Part shown: positions 46,322 through 55,728 of the stretch, piece by piece
Numbering within the stretch: position 1 is the first letter of the stretch
Layout: each line of letters opens with the position of its first letter
Origin: Pelagibius sp.
Lineage (GTDB): Bacteria > Pseudomonadota > Alphaproteobacteria > Kiloniellales > Kiloniellaceae
Length of the DNA: 63,764 nt
Assembly (NCBI RefSeq): GCF_028289705.1
Contig: NZ_JANQOI010000074.1
Span: forward strand, 1 to 63,764
Reading direction: 5' to 3'
Position numbers and translations under genes: made by a program
The notes under the pieces: generated by a model
Database searches by the model: none
What the model was told of the DNA's origin: nothing
Seen by the model: only the letters and a program-made list of their open reading frames with translations

Positions 46322-47293
46322 TCACGCCACTTCGTTGCGCGGCAGACGCCAAGTGGGCCGGATGAAGTGGCAGGTATAGCCCTGGGGGTAGCGCTCCAGA
46401 TAGTCCTGGTGCTCCGGCTCCGCCTCATAGAAGGGCCGCGACGGCACCACCTCGGTCACGATCCGGCCCGGCCAGAGGCCGGAGGCCTCGATGGCCGCGA
46501 TCACCTTGGCCGCCGTGTCGGCCTCCTCCTGAGAAGCCACGAAGATGGCCGAGCGGTATTGTGTGCCGACGTCATTGCCCTGGCGGTTCGCCGTGGTCGG
46601 GTCGTGGATCTGGAAAAAGAACTCCAGCAGGTCGCGGTAGCTGATCCGGCCCGAATCGTAAACGATCTCCAAGGCTTCGGCATGGCCGGTGGTCCCGGTC
46701 TTGACGTGGCGGTATTGGGGATCGTCGAGATCGCCGCCGGTGTAGCCGACCCGCGTGGAAATCACGCCGGGGAGTTGGCGGAAGAGGTCCTGCATGCCCC
46801 AGAAGCAGCCGCCGGCCAGCACCGTCCTGGCCTCGGCGGAGGCCCGCTTCGGCGGATCGATGAGGTCTCTGTAGGCGCCGTAGCCCGCCGCCTCCAGTTC
46901 GGCCAGCGGAATGAACCGCATGGCCGCCGAGTTGATGCAGTAGCGCAGGCCCGTCGGGGCCGGGCCGTCGGGGAAGACATGGCCCAGGTGGCTGTCGCCG
47001 TGCCTGGAGCGCACCTCGGTGCGGATCATGCTGTGGCTGGTGTCGCTCTTCTCTACGACGTTGTCCGCTTCGGCGGGCCGCACGAAGCTCGGCCAGCCGC
47101 TGCCGGAGTCGTACTTGTCGCTGGAGAGGAACAACGGCTCGCCGGAGACCACGTCCACGTAGAGACCAGCGGCCTTGTTGTCCCAGTAGGCGTTCTGAAA
47201 AGGGCGCTCGGTGGCGTCGCGCTGGGTGACCGCGAACTGCTCCTCGGTCAGGCGCGCCACGGCGTCCTGGGTCTTCTTGTAGCCTTCGCTCAT
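46322..47293 (-). CDS. msrBA: Fused methionine sulfoxide reductase MsrB-MsrA
   Basis: The start at 47293 ([15 protein letters not shown]) gives 323 residues. Residues 1-140 are MsrB, with [26 protein letters not shown] and the catalytic Cys in [11 protein letters not shown]. Residues about 155-310 are MsrA, with the catalytic Cys in [19 protein letters not shown] and [10 protein letters not shown]. The zinc-binding CxxC pairs of some MsrB proteins are absent (GSGWPSF in place of CGWPSF), so this is the non-zinc form. It repairs both diastereomers of methionine sulfoxide. Confidence 0.94.
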   Translation of the reverse strand: MSEGYKKTQDAVARLTEEQFAVTQRDATERPFQNAYWDNKAAGLYVDVVSGEPLFLSSDKYDSGSGWPSFVRPAEADNVVEKSDTSHSMIRTEVRSRHGDSHLGHVFPDGPAPTGLRYCINSAAMRFIPLAELEAAGYGAYRDLIDPPKRASAEARTVLAGGCFWGMQDLFRQLPGVISTRVGYTGGDLDDPQYRHVKTGTTGHAEALEIVYDSGRISYRDLLEFFFQIHDPTTANRQGNDVGTQYRSAIFVASQEEADTAAKVIAAIEASGLWPGRIVTEVVPSRPFYEAEPEHQDYLERYPQGYTCHFIRPTWRLPRNEVA

Positions 47294-47420
47294 CGGGCTT
47301 CTCCCCTCGGTCGGCTGTCCGGGGCGGCGGGCCGCCCTTTCCTTCTGCTCCCTACAATATAGCTCTTCTGGAGCGGTTCCCAAGACCGCCCCACGCTCTC
47401 CCGGCCCGGCTCACGACGAA

Positions 47421-48164
47421 ATGACCAGACTGAAGAGTTTCACCCCGCCTTTGAGAGCCGCGGTCATCGGTGCCTCGGGCAGTATCGGCGGGGCCTTCGT
47501 CGGGCACCTGCAGGCCCAACCCTCTGTTACCCAGGTTTACGCCTTTTCGCGCAGCCCCCTTGCCGGCGGGAACAAGGTGATCGCCGGTCCCCTCGACTAC
47601 GATGACGAGACCTCCATCATCGCGGCCGCCGAAAGCACCCGCGCGGGCGGTCCCCTCGATCTGGTCATCGTCGCCAGCGGCCTCCTCCACGAGGGGCCCG
47701 ATCTGCAGCCGGAGAAGAGCTATCGCATGCTGGCAGGCGAGCCCCTGGCCCGCGCCTTCCAGGTCAACACCATCGGCCCGGCTCTGGTCGCCCGGCACTT
47801 CCTGCCGCTGCTGGCGCGTGACCGAAAGGCCGTCTTCGCCGCCCTCTCCGCCCGGGTCGGCAGCATCGGCGACAATCGGCTCGGTGGCTGGTACGGCTAC
47901 CGCGCAGCCAAGGCGGCGCTCAACATGATGATCCGCTGTTTGGCCATCGAGGTGGCGCGCAACCGCAAGCAGACGCTCTGCGTCGGCCTGCACCCCGGAA
48001 CCGTGGACAGCGCCCTCTCCGAGCCCTTCCAGGGCGGTGTGGCGGACGACAAGCTGTTCGCGCCCGAACGCTCCGCCGGCCACCTGTTGGACGTCCTCGA
48101 CGCCCTGACGCCCGCGGACAGCGGCAAGGTCTTCGCCTGGGACGGAACTGAGATTCCGTCTTAA
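47421..48164 (+). CDS. SDR-family protein, C-factor/CsgA-like
   Basis: The 247-residue short-chain dehydrogenase has the motif VIGASGSIGGAF, PLDLVIVASGLLHEG, a catalytic serine region FAALSARVGSIGDNRLGGW, and YGYRAAKAALNMM with Tyr and Lys. This matches the C-factor-like SDR branch often annotated near Myxococcus CsgA. The substrate is unknown. It is convergent with idnD, 4 bp between stops. Confidence 0.85.
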   Translation: MTRLKSFTPPLRAAVIGASGSIGGAFVGHLQAQPSVTQVYAFSRSPLAGGNKVIAGPLDYDDETSIIAAAESTRAGGPLDLVIVASGLLHEGPDLQPEKSYRMLAGEPLARAFQVNTIGPALVARHFLPLLARDRKAVFAALSARVGSIGDNRLGGWYGYRAAKAALNMMIRCLAIEVARNRKQTLCVGLHPGTVDSALSEPFQGGVADDKLFAPERSAGHLLDVLDALTPADSGKVFAWDGTEIPS

Positions 48165-48168
48165 GAGA

Positions 48169-49200
48169 CTACGCGAAGGCGATCTGCGCCTTCATGACCT
48201 GGGAGCGGTCGCCGGCGAGTTCGAAGGCCTCGATGGCGTCGTCAATGCCGAGGGTGTGGGTGATCAGCGGCTTCACGTCGATCAGGCCCTTGGACATCAG
48301 TTCCACCGCCAGGAAGAACTCCTCGTGGAAGCGGAAGGAGCCGCGCAGCTCCAGCTCCTTGCCGGTGATCTGCATCATCGGCAGGGTCATGTCGCCGCCC
48401 ATGCCGAGCTGCACCACCACGCCGCGCGGGCGCATCACCGCCAGGGCCGAGACCAGGGCCGGCTGCGCGCCGGAGGCCTCGTAGAGCACGTCGAAGTAAC
48501 CCTTGCCGCCGGCGTAGTCGCCGAGGCCATCGGGCTCGGAGACCACGTTGATGGTGCGGTCGGCACCGGACTTGGCGGCGTGGGAGAGCGCCTTGTCCTC
48601 CAGGTCTGTGGCGACGATCTCCGCCGCGCCCGCACGCCGGGCGCTCAGCACCGCCAGCACGCCGATGGGCCCGCAGCCGGTCACCAGGACCCGCTTGCCC
48701 AGCAGATCGCCGGCCCGCCGCGTGGCGTGGAGCGCCACCGACAGCGGTTCGGCCATGGCCGCCTCGCCCGCCGTCAGCCCGTCGGCCTTCACGCACTGCG
48801 CCGCATCGGCCACCAGGGCCTGGCGAAAGGCGCCCTGAATGTGCGGAAAGGGCATGGCCGAGCCGTAGAAGCGCATGTTGAGGCAGTGGTTCGGGGCGCC
48901 CTCCAGGCAGTAGGCGCAGGACCCGCAGGGCCGCGAGGGATTGATCGACACCAGATCGCCGACCGACAGGCCCTCCACGCCGGACCCGAGCTCCGCGACC
49001 CGGCCGGAAACCTCATGGCCCAGCACCATGGGTTCCTTGATCTTCACCGGGCCGAAGCCGCCGTGGTTGTAGTAGTGCAGGTCGGAACCGCAGATGCCGC
49101 CGGCTTCCGTGCGGATCAGCACCTGGCCCTCGCCGGGGGCTTCGTCCTGCCAGTCCTCGGTGCGCAGGTCCTTGGGGGCATGGATCACGAGTGCGCGCAT
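48169..49200 (-). CDS. Zinc-dependent L-idonate 5-dehydrogenase-type enzyme
   Basis: The 343-residue medium-chain dehydrogenase has GGICGSDLHYYNHGGFG, LGHEVSGRV, structural zinc cysteines in CGSCAYCLEGAPNHC, and the NAD(P) motif VLVTGCGPIGVLAV. HYYNHGGFGPVKIKEPM and the C-terminal ITGKELELRGSFRFHEEF are typical of IdnD. It oxidises L-idonate (or a related sugar acid) to 5-ketogluconate. The divergent SDR gene would complete idonate to gluconate conversion. A related polyol or hexonate remains possible. Confidence 0.87.
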   Translation of the reverse strand: MRALVIHAPKDLRTEDWQDEAPGEGQVLIRTEAGGICGSDLHYYNHGGFGPVKIKEPMVLGHEVSGRVAELGSGVEGLSVGDLVSINPSRPCGSCAYCLEGAPNHCLNMRFYGSAMPFPHIQGAFRQALVADAAQCVKADGLTAGEAAMAEPLSVALHATRRAGDLLGKRVLVTGCGPIGVLAVLSARRAGAAEIVATDLEDKALSHAAKSGADRTINVVSEPDGLGDYAGGKGYFDVLYEASGAQPALVSALAVMRPRGVVVQLGMGGDMTLPMMQITGKELELRGSFRFHEEFFLAVELMSKGLIDVKPLITHTLGIDDAIEAFELAGDRSQVMKAQIAFA

Positions 49201-49313
49201 GGCTTTGCCTTTCCGCCGCTGTCTCTGGTCAACCGCATCGGAGGGGACTTCGGTCCCTCACCGCGGGTTCCGGTCTCCAAATCGAGGAGCCGGGCGCTTG
49301 GTCATTGACTGCC

Positions 49314-49326
49314 TCGATCTTATCGA
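49314..49326. promoter_or_regulatory. Palindrome in the idnD/SDR divergent promoter
   Basis: TCGAT-CTT-ATCGA has perfect 5-bp arms and lies in the 199-bp gap between the two divergent sugar-acid dehydrogenase genes. The cognate regulator is unknown. No other feature is seen in this gap. Confidence 0.35.
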
Positions 49327-49399
49327 CAACAACCTCATTTGAAAATCGCCTCCCGGCCTTGTGAAAGGCCCACCCCCGCAGATACCGGATGCAATCCCC

Positions 49400-50170
49400 A
49401 TGAACGCTTCGTCGCTTTTCGATCTGACCGGCCGCCGCTGCCTCATCACCGGGTCCAGCCAGGGCATCGGCTTCGCCCTGGCCCGGGGACTGGCCGGCGC
49501 CGGGGCCGAACTGATCCTCAACGGCCGCAATCAAAGCCGGCTGGCGGAGGCCGCGGACAAGCTGGAGACCGAGGGCGCCACTGTGCATCAACTGCCCTTC
49601 GACGTCACCGACCACGGGGCGGCCAAGGCCGCCGTCGACGGTTTCGAAGCCTCCGTCGGGCCCATCGACATCCTGATCAACAACGCAGGGCTCCAGAACC
49701 GGCGCCCGCTGGAGGACTTCGAGGCCGAGGACTTCGAGTTCATGATGAAGACCAACATCTCCTCGGTCTTCAATGTCGGACAGGCCGTGGGCCGTCACAT
49801 GATCGCGCGGGGCCGGGGCAAGATCGTCAACATCTGCTCGGTCCAGTCGGCGCTGGCGCGCCCCTCCATTGCGCCCTACACCGCCTCCAAGGGGGCGGTC
49901 GCCAACCTGACCAAGGGCATGGCCACCGACTGGGCCAAGCACGGCCTGCAGATCAACGCCCTGGCGCCGGGCTACTTCAAGACCGAGTTGACCTCCGCGC
50001 TGGTCGCCGACGAAGCCTTCACGGGCTGGCTCACCAACCGCACCCCGGCTGGCCGCTGGGGCGACGTCGAGGAACTGGTGGGCGCTGCGATCTTCTTGAG
50101 CGCCGATGCCTCCAGCTTCGTCAACGGCCACATCCTCTACGTCGACGGCGGCATCACAGCCTGCTTGTAG
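49400..50170 (+). CDS. SDR dehydrogenase, gluconate 5-dehydrogenase (Ga5DH/IdnO) type
   Basis: I start at the ATG at 49400 (MNASSLFDLTGRRC), giving 256 residues; an upstream GTG adds 13 non-conserved residues. Motifs: TGSSQGIG, NNAGLQNRRPLEDF, INICSVQSALARP with catalytic Ser, and YTASKGAV. TPAGRWGDVEELVGAAIFL is typical of Ga5DH. It reduces 5-ketogluconate to gluconate or acts on a similar sugar acid. It is divergent from the idnD-like gene and convergent with the ABC importer operon. Confidence 0.88.
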   Translation: MNASSLFDLTGRRCLITGSSQGIGFALARGLAGAGAELILNGRNQSRLAEAADKLETEGATVHQLPFDVTDHGAAKAAVDGFEASVGPIDILINNAGLQNRRPLEDFEAEDFEFMMKTNISSVFNVGQAVGRHMIARGRGKIVNICSVQSALARPSIAPYTASKGAVANLTKGMATDWAKHGLQINALAPGYFKTELTSALVADEAFTGWLTNRTPAGRWGDVEELVGAAIFLSADASSFVNGHILYVDGGITACL

Positions 50171-50215
50171 GCTTGTTTCGACTGCCGTCGAAGCGGTCCC
50201 GGCCTGCCGAGAGGC

Positions 50216-51055
50216 TCAGCCCTTCACCGCGCCGGCGGTCATCCCGGCGATGATCTGCCGTGCGGCGAAGAAGGTGAACAGCAGTGGCGGGATGACGATC
50301 AGGGTGCCCATGGCCATGATGCGCCCCCACTCCACGCCAGTGTCGGTGATGAAGCCGGCGGCGCCCACCGGCAGGGTGCGGGTCTTTCGCCCGGTCAGTA
50401 GCAGCGCCAGGATGAACTCGTTCCAGGCGATTCGGAAGGCGAAGATCCCGGCCACCGCGTAGCCCGACTTCATCAGCGGCAGCAGCACCCGGAAGAAGAC
50501 CTGAAGCGGCGAGGCGCCGTCGACGATGGCCGCTTCCTCCAGCTCCACCGGAATCTGCTTATAGAAGCCGAACAAGAGCCAGATGGCGAAGGGCAGGTTG
50601 AGGGCGGTGTAGAAAAATGTCAGCACCGCCAGGTCGTTGTTGAGGCTGAAGGTGGCGACCATGGCGAACGCGGGCACCGCGAGCACCGCCGGGGGCACCA
50701 TGCGCACCAGCAGGGTGGCGTTGGCGACGAAGCGCCGCCCCCGGAACTCGGTGCGCGCCAGGGCATAGGCGCAGAGCCCGCCGAGAAACAGCGTCAGGAA
50801 AGTGGAAAGGGTGGCGACGATGATGGAGTTGGTCAGATAGCGGTCGAACTTGCCGCGGGTCAGGATGTACTCGTAGTTCTCCATCGTGGGAAAGAAGAAG
50901 AACCAGACCGGAGTACCGTCGAAGATCAGCACCTCGTTCTTCAACGAGGTGGAGATCATCACCCAGATCGGCATCAGACAGATGGCGGCCAGGATGATCA
51001 GGCCGCCGTAGTGCATCCAAACCTTGCTTGCGCTGTCGAGGCGGCCGTTAGACAT
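50216..51055 (-). CDS. Carbohydrate ABC transporter permease, MalG type
   Basis: The 279-residue permease has six predicted membrane segments and the EAA loop EEAAIVDGASPLQVFFRVLLPL near residue 190. It is the last gene of the importer operon and overlaps the MalF-type gene by 8 bp. Substrate is a sugar or polyol, inferred from the operon. Confidence 0.93.
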   Translation of the reverse strand: MSNGRLDSASKVWMHYGGLIILAAICLMPIWVMISTSLKNEVLIFDGTPVWFFFFPTMENYEYILTRGKFDRYLTNSIIVATLSTFLTLFLGGLCAYALARTEFRGRRFVANATLLVRMVPPAVLAVPAFAMVATFSLNNDLAVLTFFYTALNLPFAIWLLFGFYKQIPVELEEAAIVDGASPLQVFFRVLLPLMKSGYAVAGIFAFRIAWNEFILALLLTGRKTRTLPVGAAGFITDTGVEWGRIMAMGTLIVIPPLLFTFFAARQIIAGMTAGAVKG

Positions 51056-51992
51056 CTGACTTGTCCTTCATCGGATTGGTGATGACCAGAATGCCGAGGC
51101 TCAGCAGGAAGACGATGACGATAAGCAGCACCGAGATCGCCGAGGCATAGCCCAGCAGTTGCGCATCGAAGGCGCGGTTGTAGATATGCAGGGACAACAG
51201 TTCGGTCGCCCGCCCGGGCCCGCCGCCGGTCATGATGTACATCACCTCCAGCGCGCGGAAGACGTCGATCAGGCGCATCAGCAGGGCGATCACCAGGATC
51301 GAACGGATCATCGGCAGCTTCACAAGGAAGATCTGCTGCCACCAGTTGGCGCCGTCGATGCGCGAAGCCTCCAGCACCTCCGACGGCAGGGCCTGCAGAC
51401 CGGCGATGACGATGATGAAAATGAAGGGCGTCCACTGCCAGATATCGGTGAAGACGATGGCGAAGAAGGCGAGATCCGCGTCACCCAGCCAGACCTGCGG
51501 TTCGATGCCGAACCACTGGACGAGATAGAAGTTGATCCAGCCGACCCGGGCGTCGAAGAGATAGCGCCAGATCAGGCCGACCACCACCGGCGAGACCATC
51601 AGCGGCAGGATGAAGATGGTGCGGAAGACGCTGGCGCCGCGGATCGGTTTCTCCAGCATCAGCGCCAGCGCCACCCCCAGCGCCATTTCGATGGTGATGG
51701 TCCAGAAGCCGAAGCGGAAGGTGACCCAGATGGATTCCCAGACATCGGGGTCGCCCAGCATGCGCACATAGTTGTCCAGGCCAACGTTGTCCGCCTTGGA
51801 GAAAGGTGTGCCGATCTTCCAGTCGTAGAAGGAAAGATAGAAGGCATCGATCACGGGGTAGAGCAGCCCCGCCATCATCACCAGAACCGCCGGCAGGATG
51901 AAGAAATAGGGCGTCAGCGCGCGCGAGTCGAAACGCGGCTGCGCCTGCTGCGGCAGATTCTCCTGCATGCGGGCTGTGGTGCTCTCAGCCAT
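51048..51992 (-). CDS. Carbohydrate ABC transporter permease, MalF type
   Basis: The 314-residue permease has an N-terminal cytoplasmic stretch, six membrane segments and the EAA-type loop LEASRIDGANWWQQIFLVKLPMI. FILPAVLVMMAGLLYPVIDAFYLSF is the usual first TM region. It pairs with the MalG-type subunit. Confidence 0.93.
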   Translation of the reverse strand: MAESTTARMQENLPQQAQPRFDSRALTPYFFILPAVLVMMAGLLYPVIDAFYLSFYDWKIGTPFSKADNVGLDNYVRMLGDPDVWESIWVTFRFGFWTITIEMALGVALALMLEKPIRGASVFRTIFILPLMVSPVVVGLIWRYLFDARVGWINFYLVQWFGIEPQVWLGDADLAFFAIVFTDIWQWTPFIFIIVIAGLQALPSEVLEASRIDGANWWQQIFLVKLPMIRSILVIALLMRLIDVFRALEVMYIMTGGGPGRATELLSLHIYNRAFDAQLLGYASAISVLLIVIVFLLSLGILVITNPMKDKSDV

Positions 51993-52018
51993 GGCCTCCT
52001 CGATGCCGGGTCACGAAA

Positions 52019-52044
52019 CGGAGGGGCCGCGGCGGGCCCCTCCG
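52019..52044 (-). terminator. Perfect 10-bp stem-loop after the ABC binding-protein gene
   Basis: CGGAGGGGCC (52019-52028) and GGCCCCTCCG (52035-52044) are exact reverse complements around a 6-nt loop. It follows the binding-protein stop by 19 bp and precedes the MalF-type start. Position and lack of a T-run match the hairpin between dctP and dctQ, suggesting the same role. Confidence 0.75.
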
Positions 52045-52063
52045 CTCGAACCGAGCGCCGGCT

Positions 52064-53410
52064 CTACTGCCGGTACTTGGCCCAGCCGTAGTAGCCTTCG
52101 CGCTCCATGATCGCCCGGGCCTTCTCGGCCGCCGCGTCCATGATCGGCTGGATCGGCTTGTCGGTGGTGATCACCTCGGTGAGGGCCTGGCCCAGCACGT
52201 CGATGTTCAGCTCGTTCCACTCCGGGATCAGCGGACGCCAGTCCGGATCGGCGCAGGGAAGCTGCTCGGCCACCACCGGATACTCCGGAAACTGGTCGGC
52301 GAAGTGCTTGATGGTCGAGAGCCGGATCGGATCGCCGCCCAGTTCCACCATGCGCTTGTCGCCGGCCTTGGAGGTGATGTACTGGATGAACAGGAAGGCC
52401 GCTTCCTTGTTCAGGCTGTTGGCCGGGATGCCCACCGCGAAGCCGCCGGTCTCAGACCCGCAGCGCGAGCCGACGGGGTGCAGCGCGAAGCCCACCTTGC
52501 CGTCGATCTTGGAGAGCTTGGGATCGCGGGACATGGCGGCGATTTTCAGGGTGTCGATGTACATCGCCGCATCGCCCTGCAGGAAGGCGGCCGAGGCTTC
52601 GGAGAAGCCGTAGGAGGAGATGCCCGTAGGGCCGGTCTGGGCGATCTCGCGCATGATCTGCGCCGCTTCCACGCCGGCGGCGTTGTTGAACACCGGGTTC
52701 CATTCGTCGTCGAAGATCTTGCCGCCCAGGGGCGCCAGGTGCAGCAGCCAGCCGGCGGTCACCTGATGGCCGGTCTTGCCGCGGGAGGTGAGGGCGCCGA
52801 CGCCGGTCTTTTCCTTGATCATCGGAAGAGCCGCGCGCAGTTCGTCATAGGTCTGCGGCGGCTCGATGCCGGCCTGCTCCAGCAGGTCCTTGCGGTAGGC
52901 CAGGATCGAGGTCTCGGCGCCGAAGGGAATGCCGTAGAGGCCGCCCGACTTGCCGGGCATGTAGCCCTTCTTGCCGCCGACCACGCCGCCGTTCTGCAGG
53001 TAGGCATCGGCAATATCGTCGATGTCGTACTGCGGGTCGACCAGCGCGCCGTTGGTGAACATCTGGCTAAGGGGCGTCAAGAGGCCCTTGGAGACGTACT
53101 CGCCCTTCCACATCACGACCCAGGAGACGACGTCGTATTCGCCCTCTTCCTTGGACATCTCCAGGATCTGTCGGTCGCGCAGCTTGAGATACTGCAGCGC
53201 GTCGATCTCCACCTCGATGCCGGTCTCCTCCATGAACTCCTCGACCAGGGTCTCGGCCTTCTGGAAGTGGCTGAGGGCCGGCCAGGAAACGACGATGGTC
53301 GTGCCCTCGTACTTCTCATAGGGATTGGCCGCGGCGGGCCCAGCCAAGAGAGCGGTCCCCAGTGCCGCGGCGGCAAGGGGTGCGGCCGCCAAAGCGATCC
53401 ATGTCTTCAT
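52064..53410 (-). CDS. Carbohydrate ABC transporter substrate-binding protein
   Basis: The 448-residue type 1 extracellular solute-binding protein starts at 53410 with GGAGG upstream. Signal peptide: MKTWIALAAAPLAAAALGTALLAGPAAAN. Landmarks are FMEETGIEVEIDALQYLKLRDRQ, YDVVSWVVMWKGEYV, YGIPFGAETSILAYRKDL and AFLQGDAAMYIDTLK. The substrate is probably a polyol or sugar; the neighbouring dehydrogenases and LacI regulator support this but do not name it. Confidence 0.92.
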   Translation of the reverse strand: MKTWIALAAAPLAAAALGTALLAGPAAANPYEKYEGTTIVVSWPALSHFQKAETLVEEFMEETGIEVEIDALQYLKLRDRQILEMSKEEGEYDVVSWVVMWKGEYVSKGLLTPLSQMFTNGALVDPQYDIDDIADAYLQNGGVVGGKKGYMPGKSGGLYGIPFGAETSILAYRKDLLEQAGIEPPQTYDELRAALPMIKEKTGVGALTSRGKTGHQVTAGWLLHLAPLGGKIFDDEWNPVFNNAAGVEAAQIMREIAQTGPTGISSYGFSEASAAFLQGDAAMYIDTLKIAAMSRDPKLSKIDGKVGFALHPVGSRCGSETGGFAVGIPANSLNKEAAFLFIQYITSKAGDKRMVELGGDPIRLSTIKHFADQFPEYPVVAEQLPCADPDWRPLIPEWNELNIDVLGQALTEVITTDKPIQPIMDAAAEKARAIMEREGYYGWAKYRQ

Positions 53411-53465
53411 TGCATCCTCCCATCCAAGGTTCTTGTTCCAGCCCGCCATCCGCCGGGCACTTGTG

Positions 53466-54557
53466 TCACAGGGCCTGACCGCTGGCGCGGTCGAAGAGGT
53501 AAAGCCGGTCGGCATCGAAGAAATAGTCGCCGGAGGCCAGCGGCGCGGCATCGGGGCCGACATCCACCGAGGCGGTGACATGCTCCTCACCCACCATGGC
53601 CGCCAGGAACTGGCTCGAGCCGATGTACTCGGCCACGTCCACCTCCAGGCGGATCGGCGCCAGGTCCCCGTCGCCGGAGTCGCTGGCCGAGAAGTGCTCG
53701 GGGCGCAGGCCGACCACCACGTCGCGGCTCCGGGCACCGGTGGCGCGAGTCTTCATGCGCTGAGGAATCGGCAGGTCGAAACCGGCGCCGCGCACCCGCA
53801 GGTCGCCGGCCTGATCGGCGATCTCGCCCTGCAGGAGGTTCATCGACGGCGAGCCGATGAAGCCGGCGACGAAGAGATTCTCCGGCGCGGTGTAGACCTC
53901 CCGCGGCGTGCCGACCTGCTGGATGATGCCCTTGTCCATGATCACGATGCGGTCGGCCATGGTCATGGCCTCGATCTGATCGTGGGTCACATAGACCATG
54001 GTGCGCTCCAGGCGCTTGTGCAGCAGCGCCAGTTCGGTGCGCATGGTCGCGCGCAGCTTGGCGTCCAGGTTGGACAGCGGCTCGTCGAAGAGGAAGCAAT
54101 AGGCGTCGCGGACGATGGACCGCCCCATGGCGACGCGCTGGCGCTGGCCGCCGGAGAGGTCTTTCGGCTTGCGGTCGAGGTAGGGCGTCAGCTCCAGCAT
54201 GTCGGCGGCGCGGCGCACCCGCTCCTCGATCTCCGCCTTCGGCGTTCCCGCCAGGCGCAAGGCGAAGGACATGTTCCCGGCCACGTTCATGTGGGGATAG
54301 AGCGCGTAGGACTGGAAGACCATGGCGATGTCGCGCGCCTTGGGCGGCGCGTAGGTCACGTCCTTGTCGGCGATGAAGATGCTGCCGCCGGAGACGGTCT
54401 CCAGCCCTGCGATCATCCGCAGGGTCGTCGACTTGCCGCAGCCCGAAGGGCCGACGATGACCACGAACTCGCCCTCGGCGATGCTCAGATCCAACTCGGG
54501 GATGACCACGATGGGGCCGTAGGCTTTGACCACCTGCCGCAGCATCACTCCGGACAT
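53466..54557 (-). CDS. Carbohydrate ABC transporter ATP-binding protein (UgpC/MalK type)
   Basis: The start at 54557 (MSGVMLRQVVKAYG), with GGAGGA upstream, gives 363 residues; a longer upstream frame is not conserved. Walker A GPSGCGKST, Q-loop VFQSYALYPHM, signature LSGGQRQRVAMGR, Walker B CFLFDEPLSNLD and H-loop VTHDQIEAM are all present. A C-terminal TOBE domain (DVVVGLRPEHF, VDVAEYIGSSQF) is typical of CUT1 ATPases. First gene of the leftward importer operon, opposite the LacI regulator. Confidence 0.94.
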   Translation of the reverse strand: MSGVMLRQVVKAYGPIVVIPELDLSIAEGEFVVIVGPSGCGKSTTLRMIAGLETVSGGSIFIADKDVTYAPPKARDIAMVFQSYALYPHMNVAGNMSFALRLAGTPKAEIEERVRRAADMLELTPYLDRKPKDLSGGQRQRVAMGRSIVRDAYCFLFDEPLSNLDAKLRATMRTELALLHKRLERTMVYVTHDQIEAMTMADRIVIMDKGIIQQVGTPREVYTAPENLFVAGFIGSPSMNLLQGEIADQAGDLRVRGAGFDLPIPQRMKTRATGARSRDVVVGLRPEHFSASDSGDGDLAPIRLEVDVAEYIGSSQFLAAMVGEEHVTASVDVGPDAAPLASGDYFFDADRLYLFDRASGQAL

Positions 54558-54615
54558 GGTCAGCGTTCCTCCCAGTTGCGGAACCGGCTTGCCGCGGCCC
54601 CTTTCCTTCAAGCTA

Positions 54616-54666
54616 ACAAGCTTTCTTGTAGCACAGCAACGCAAAAATGTCATACGCTAACATTTT
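54616..54666. promoter_or_regulatory. Two inverted repeats, candidate operators of the divergent LacI regulator
   Basis: ACAAG-CTTT-CTTGT lies at 54616-54629. AAAATGT (54644-54650) and ACATTTT (54660-54666) pair across 9 bp. The second contains ATGTCA...TAACAT, resembling the gluconate repressor half-sites ATGTTA/TAACAT. Both lie in the 130-bp divergent gap. Confidence 0.55.
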
Positions 54667-54687
54667 CGGCCAAGGCCACGGGGAAAG

Positions 54688-55728
54688 ATGGCTAGACGGC
54701 AGGCAGAGGCGCGGACCGGCAAGCGGCTCTCCAGCGGCACCGGTACGCTGAGTGAGGTGGCCAAGACCGCCAGTGTCAGCGAGATGACCGTCTCGCGGGT
54801 GCTGCGCGGCAAGACCAACGTCTCGCAGAAGACACGCACCCGCGTGCTGGACGCGGTGAAGACCCTGGGCTATGTGCCCAACCGGCTCGCCGGGGCCCTG
54901 GCTTCGGCCAAGTCGATGCAGCTCGCCGTGGTCATTCCCTCGCTGCGCAACATCGTCTTCCCTGAACTGCTGGCCGGAGTCACCGACGCCCTGGACTCCG
55001 CCGGCTATCAGGCGGTGATCGGCGTATCGGAATACGACCTGGAGCGCGAGGCCAAACTGGTGACGGCGATGATTTCCTGGCGGCCGGCAGGCATCGTCAT
55101 CACCAACGCCTACCACCACCCCGATGTCGTCAGCCTGCTCACCGCCACGCCGGCGCCGGTGGTCGAGGTCATGGAGTTGACCCGGAATCCCATCGACATG
55201 TGCGTCGGTCTCAACCACCGCAAGGCCGGGGCGGTGACGGCAACACGGCTCCTGGACAAGGGCTATCGCCGCTTCGCCTATCTGGGCTGCGATCTGGAAA
55301 CCGACCTGGCGGCCAGCAAGCGCTTCAAGGGCTTCGTCGAGACCGTCCGCCAGGGCGGCGGCGCGATGATCGCCAAGCTCACCGTCGACGAAGCCTCCAG
55401 CGTCGGCCTCGGCCGCAAGCACATGGCCGATCTGCTGGCCCAGTCCTCACAGATCGAAGCCGTCTATACCTCAAACGACGCCGTGGCCAGCGGCGCCCTG
55501 ATGTACTGCCTGGCCAAGGGCATAGCGGTCCCACAGTCGGTGGCCATCGCCAGTTTCAGCGGCCTGGAGCTGGGCCAGTCGATGCCCCTGCCGCTCACCA
55601 CCGTGCGCTCCCCGCGCTACCGCATGGGCCGGCTCAGCGCCAAACGGATTCTCGACCGCCTGAACGGCAAGAAGACACCCCGAGTGACCGACGCCGGCTT
55701 CGAGTTCGTCGAAGGAGCCACGACCTAG
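54688..55728 (+). CDS. LacI-family regulator (GntR-like) of the ABC importer
   Basis: The 346-residue protein has the headpiece TLSEVAKTASVSEMTVSRVLRGKTNVS and hinge VPNRLAGALASAKSMQLAVVIPSL. The ligand domain resembles E. coli GntR/IdnR (FPELLAGVTDALDSAGYQAVIG, GIVITNAYHHP, YTSNDAVASGALMYC). It fits a sugar-acid or polyol sensor. It is divergent from the importer operon and convergent, by a 4-bp overlap, with the GlxA-type regulator. Confidence 0.92.
   Translation: MARRQAEARTGKRLSSGTGTLSEVAKTASVSEMTVSRVLRGKTNVSQKTRTRVLDAVKTLGYVPNRLAGALASAKSMQLAVVIPSLRNIVFPELLAGVTDALDSAGYQAVIGVSEYDLEREAKLVTAMISWRPAGIVITNAYHHPDVVSLLTATPAPVVEVMELTRNPIDMCVGLNHRKAGAVTATRLLDKGYRRFAYLGCDLETDLAASKRFKGFVETVRQGGGAMIAKLTVDEASSVGLGRKHMADLLAQSSQIEAVYTSNDAVASGALMYCLAKGIAVPQSVAIASFSGLELGQSMPLPLTTVRSPRYRMGRLSAKRILDRLNGKKTPRVTDAGFEFVEGATT

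Noticed and set aside
49361-49399. Upstream GTG start for the gluconate 5-dehydrogenase-type SDR
   Set aside because: The added residues are not family-like, and the ATG at 49400 gives the normal length.
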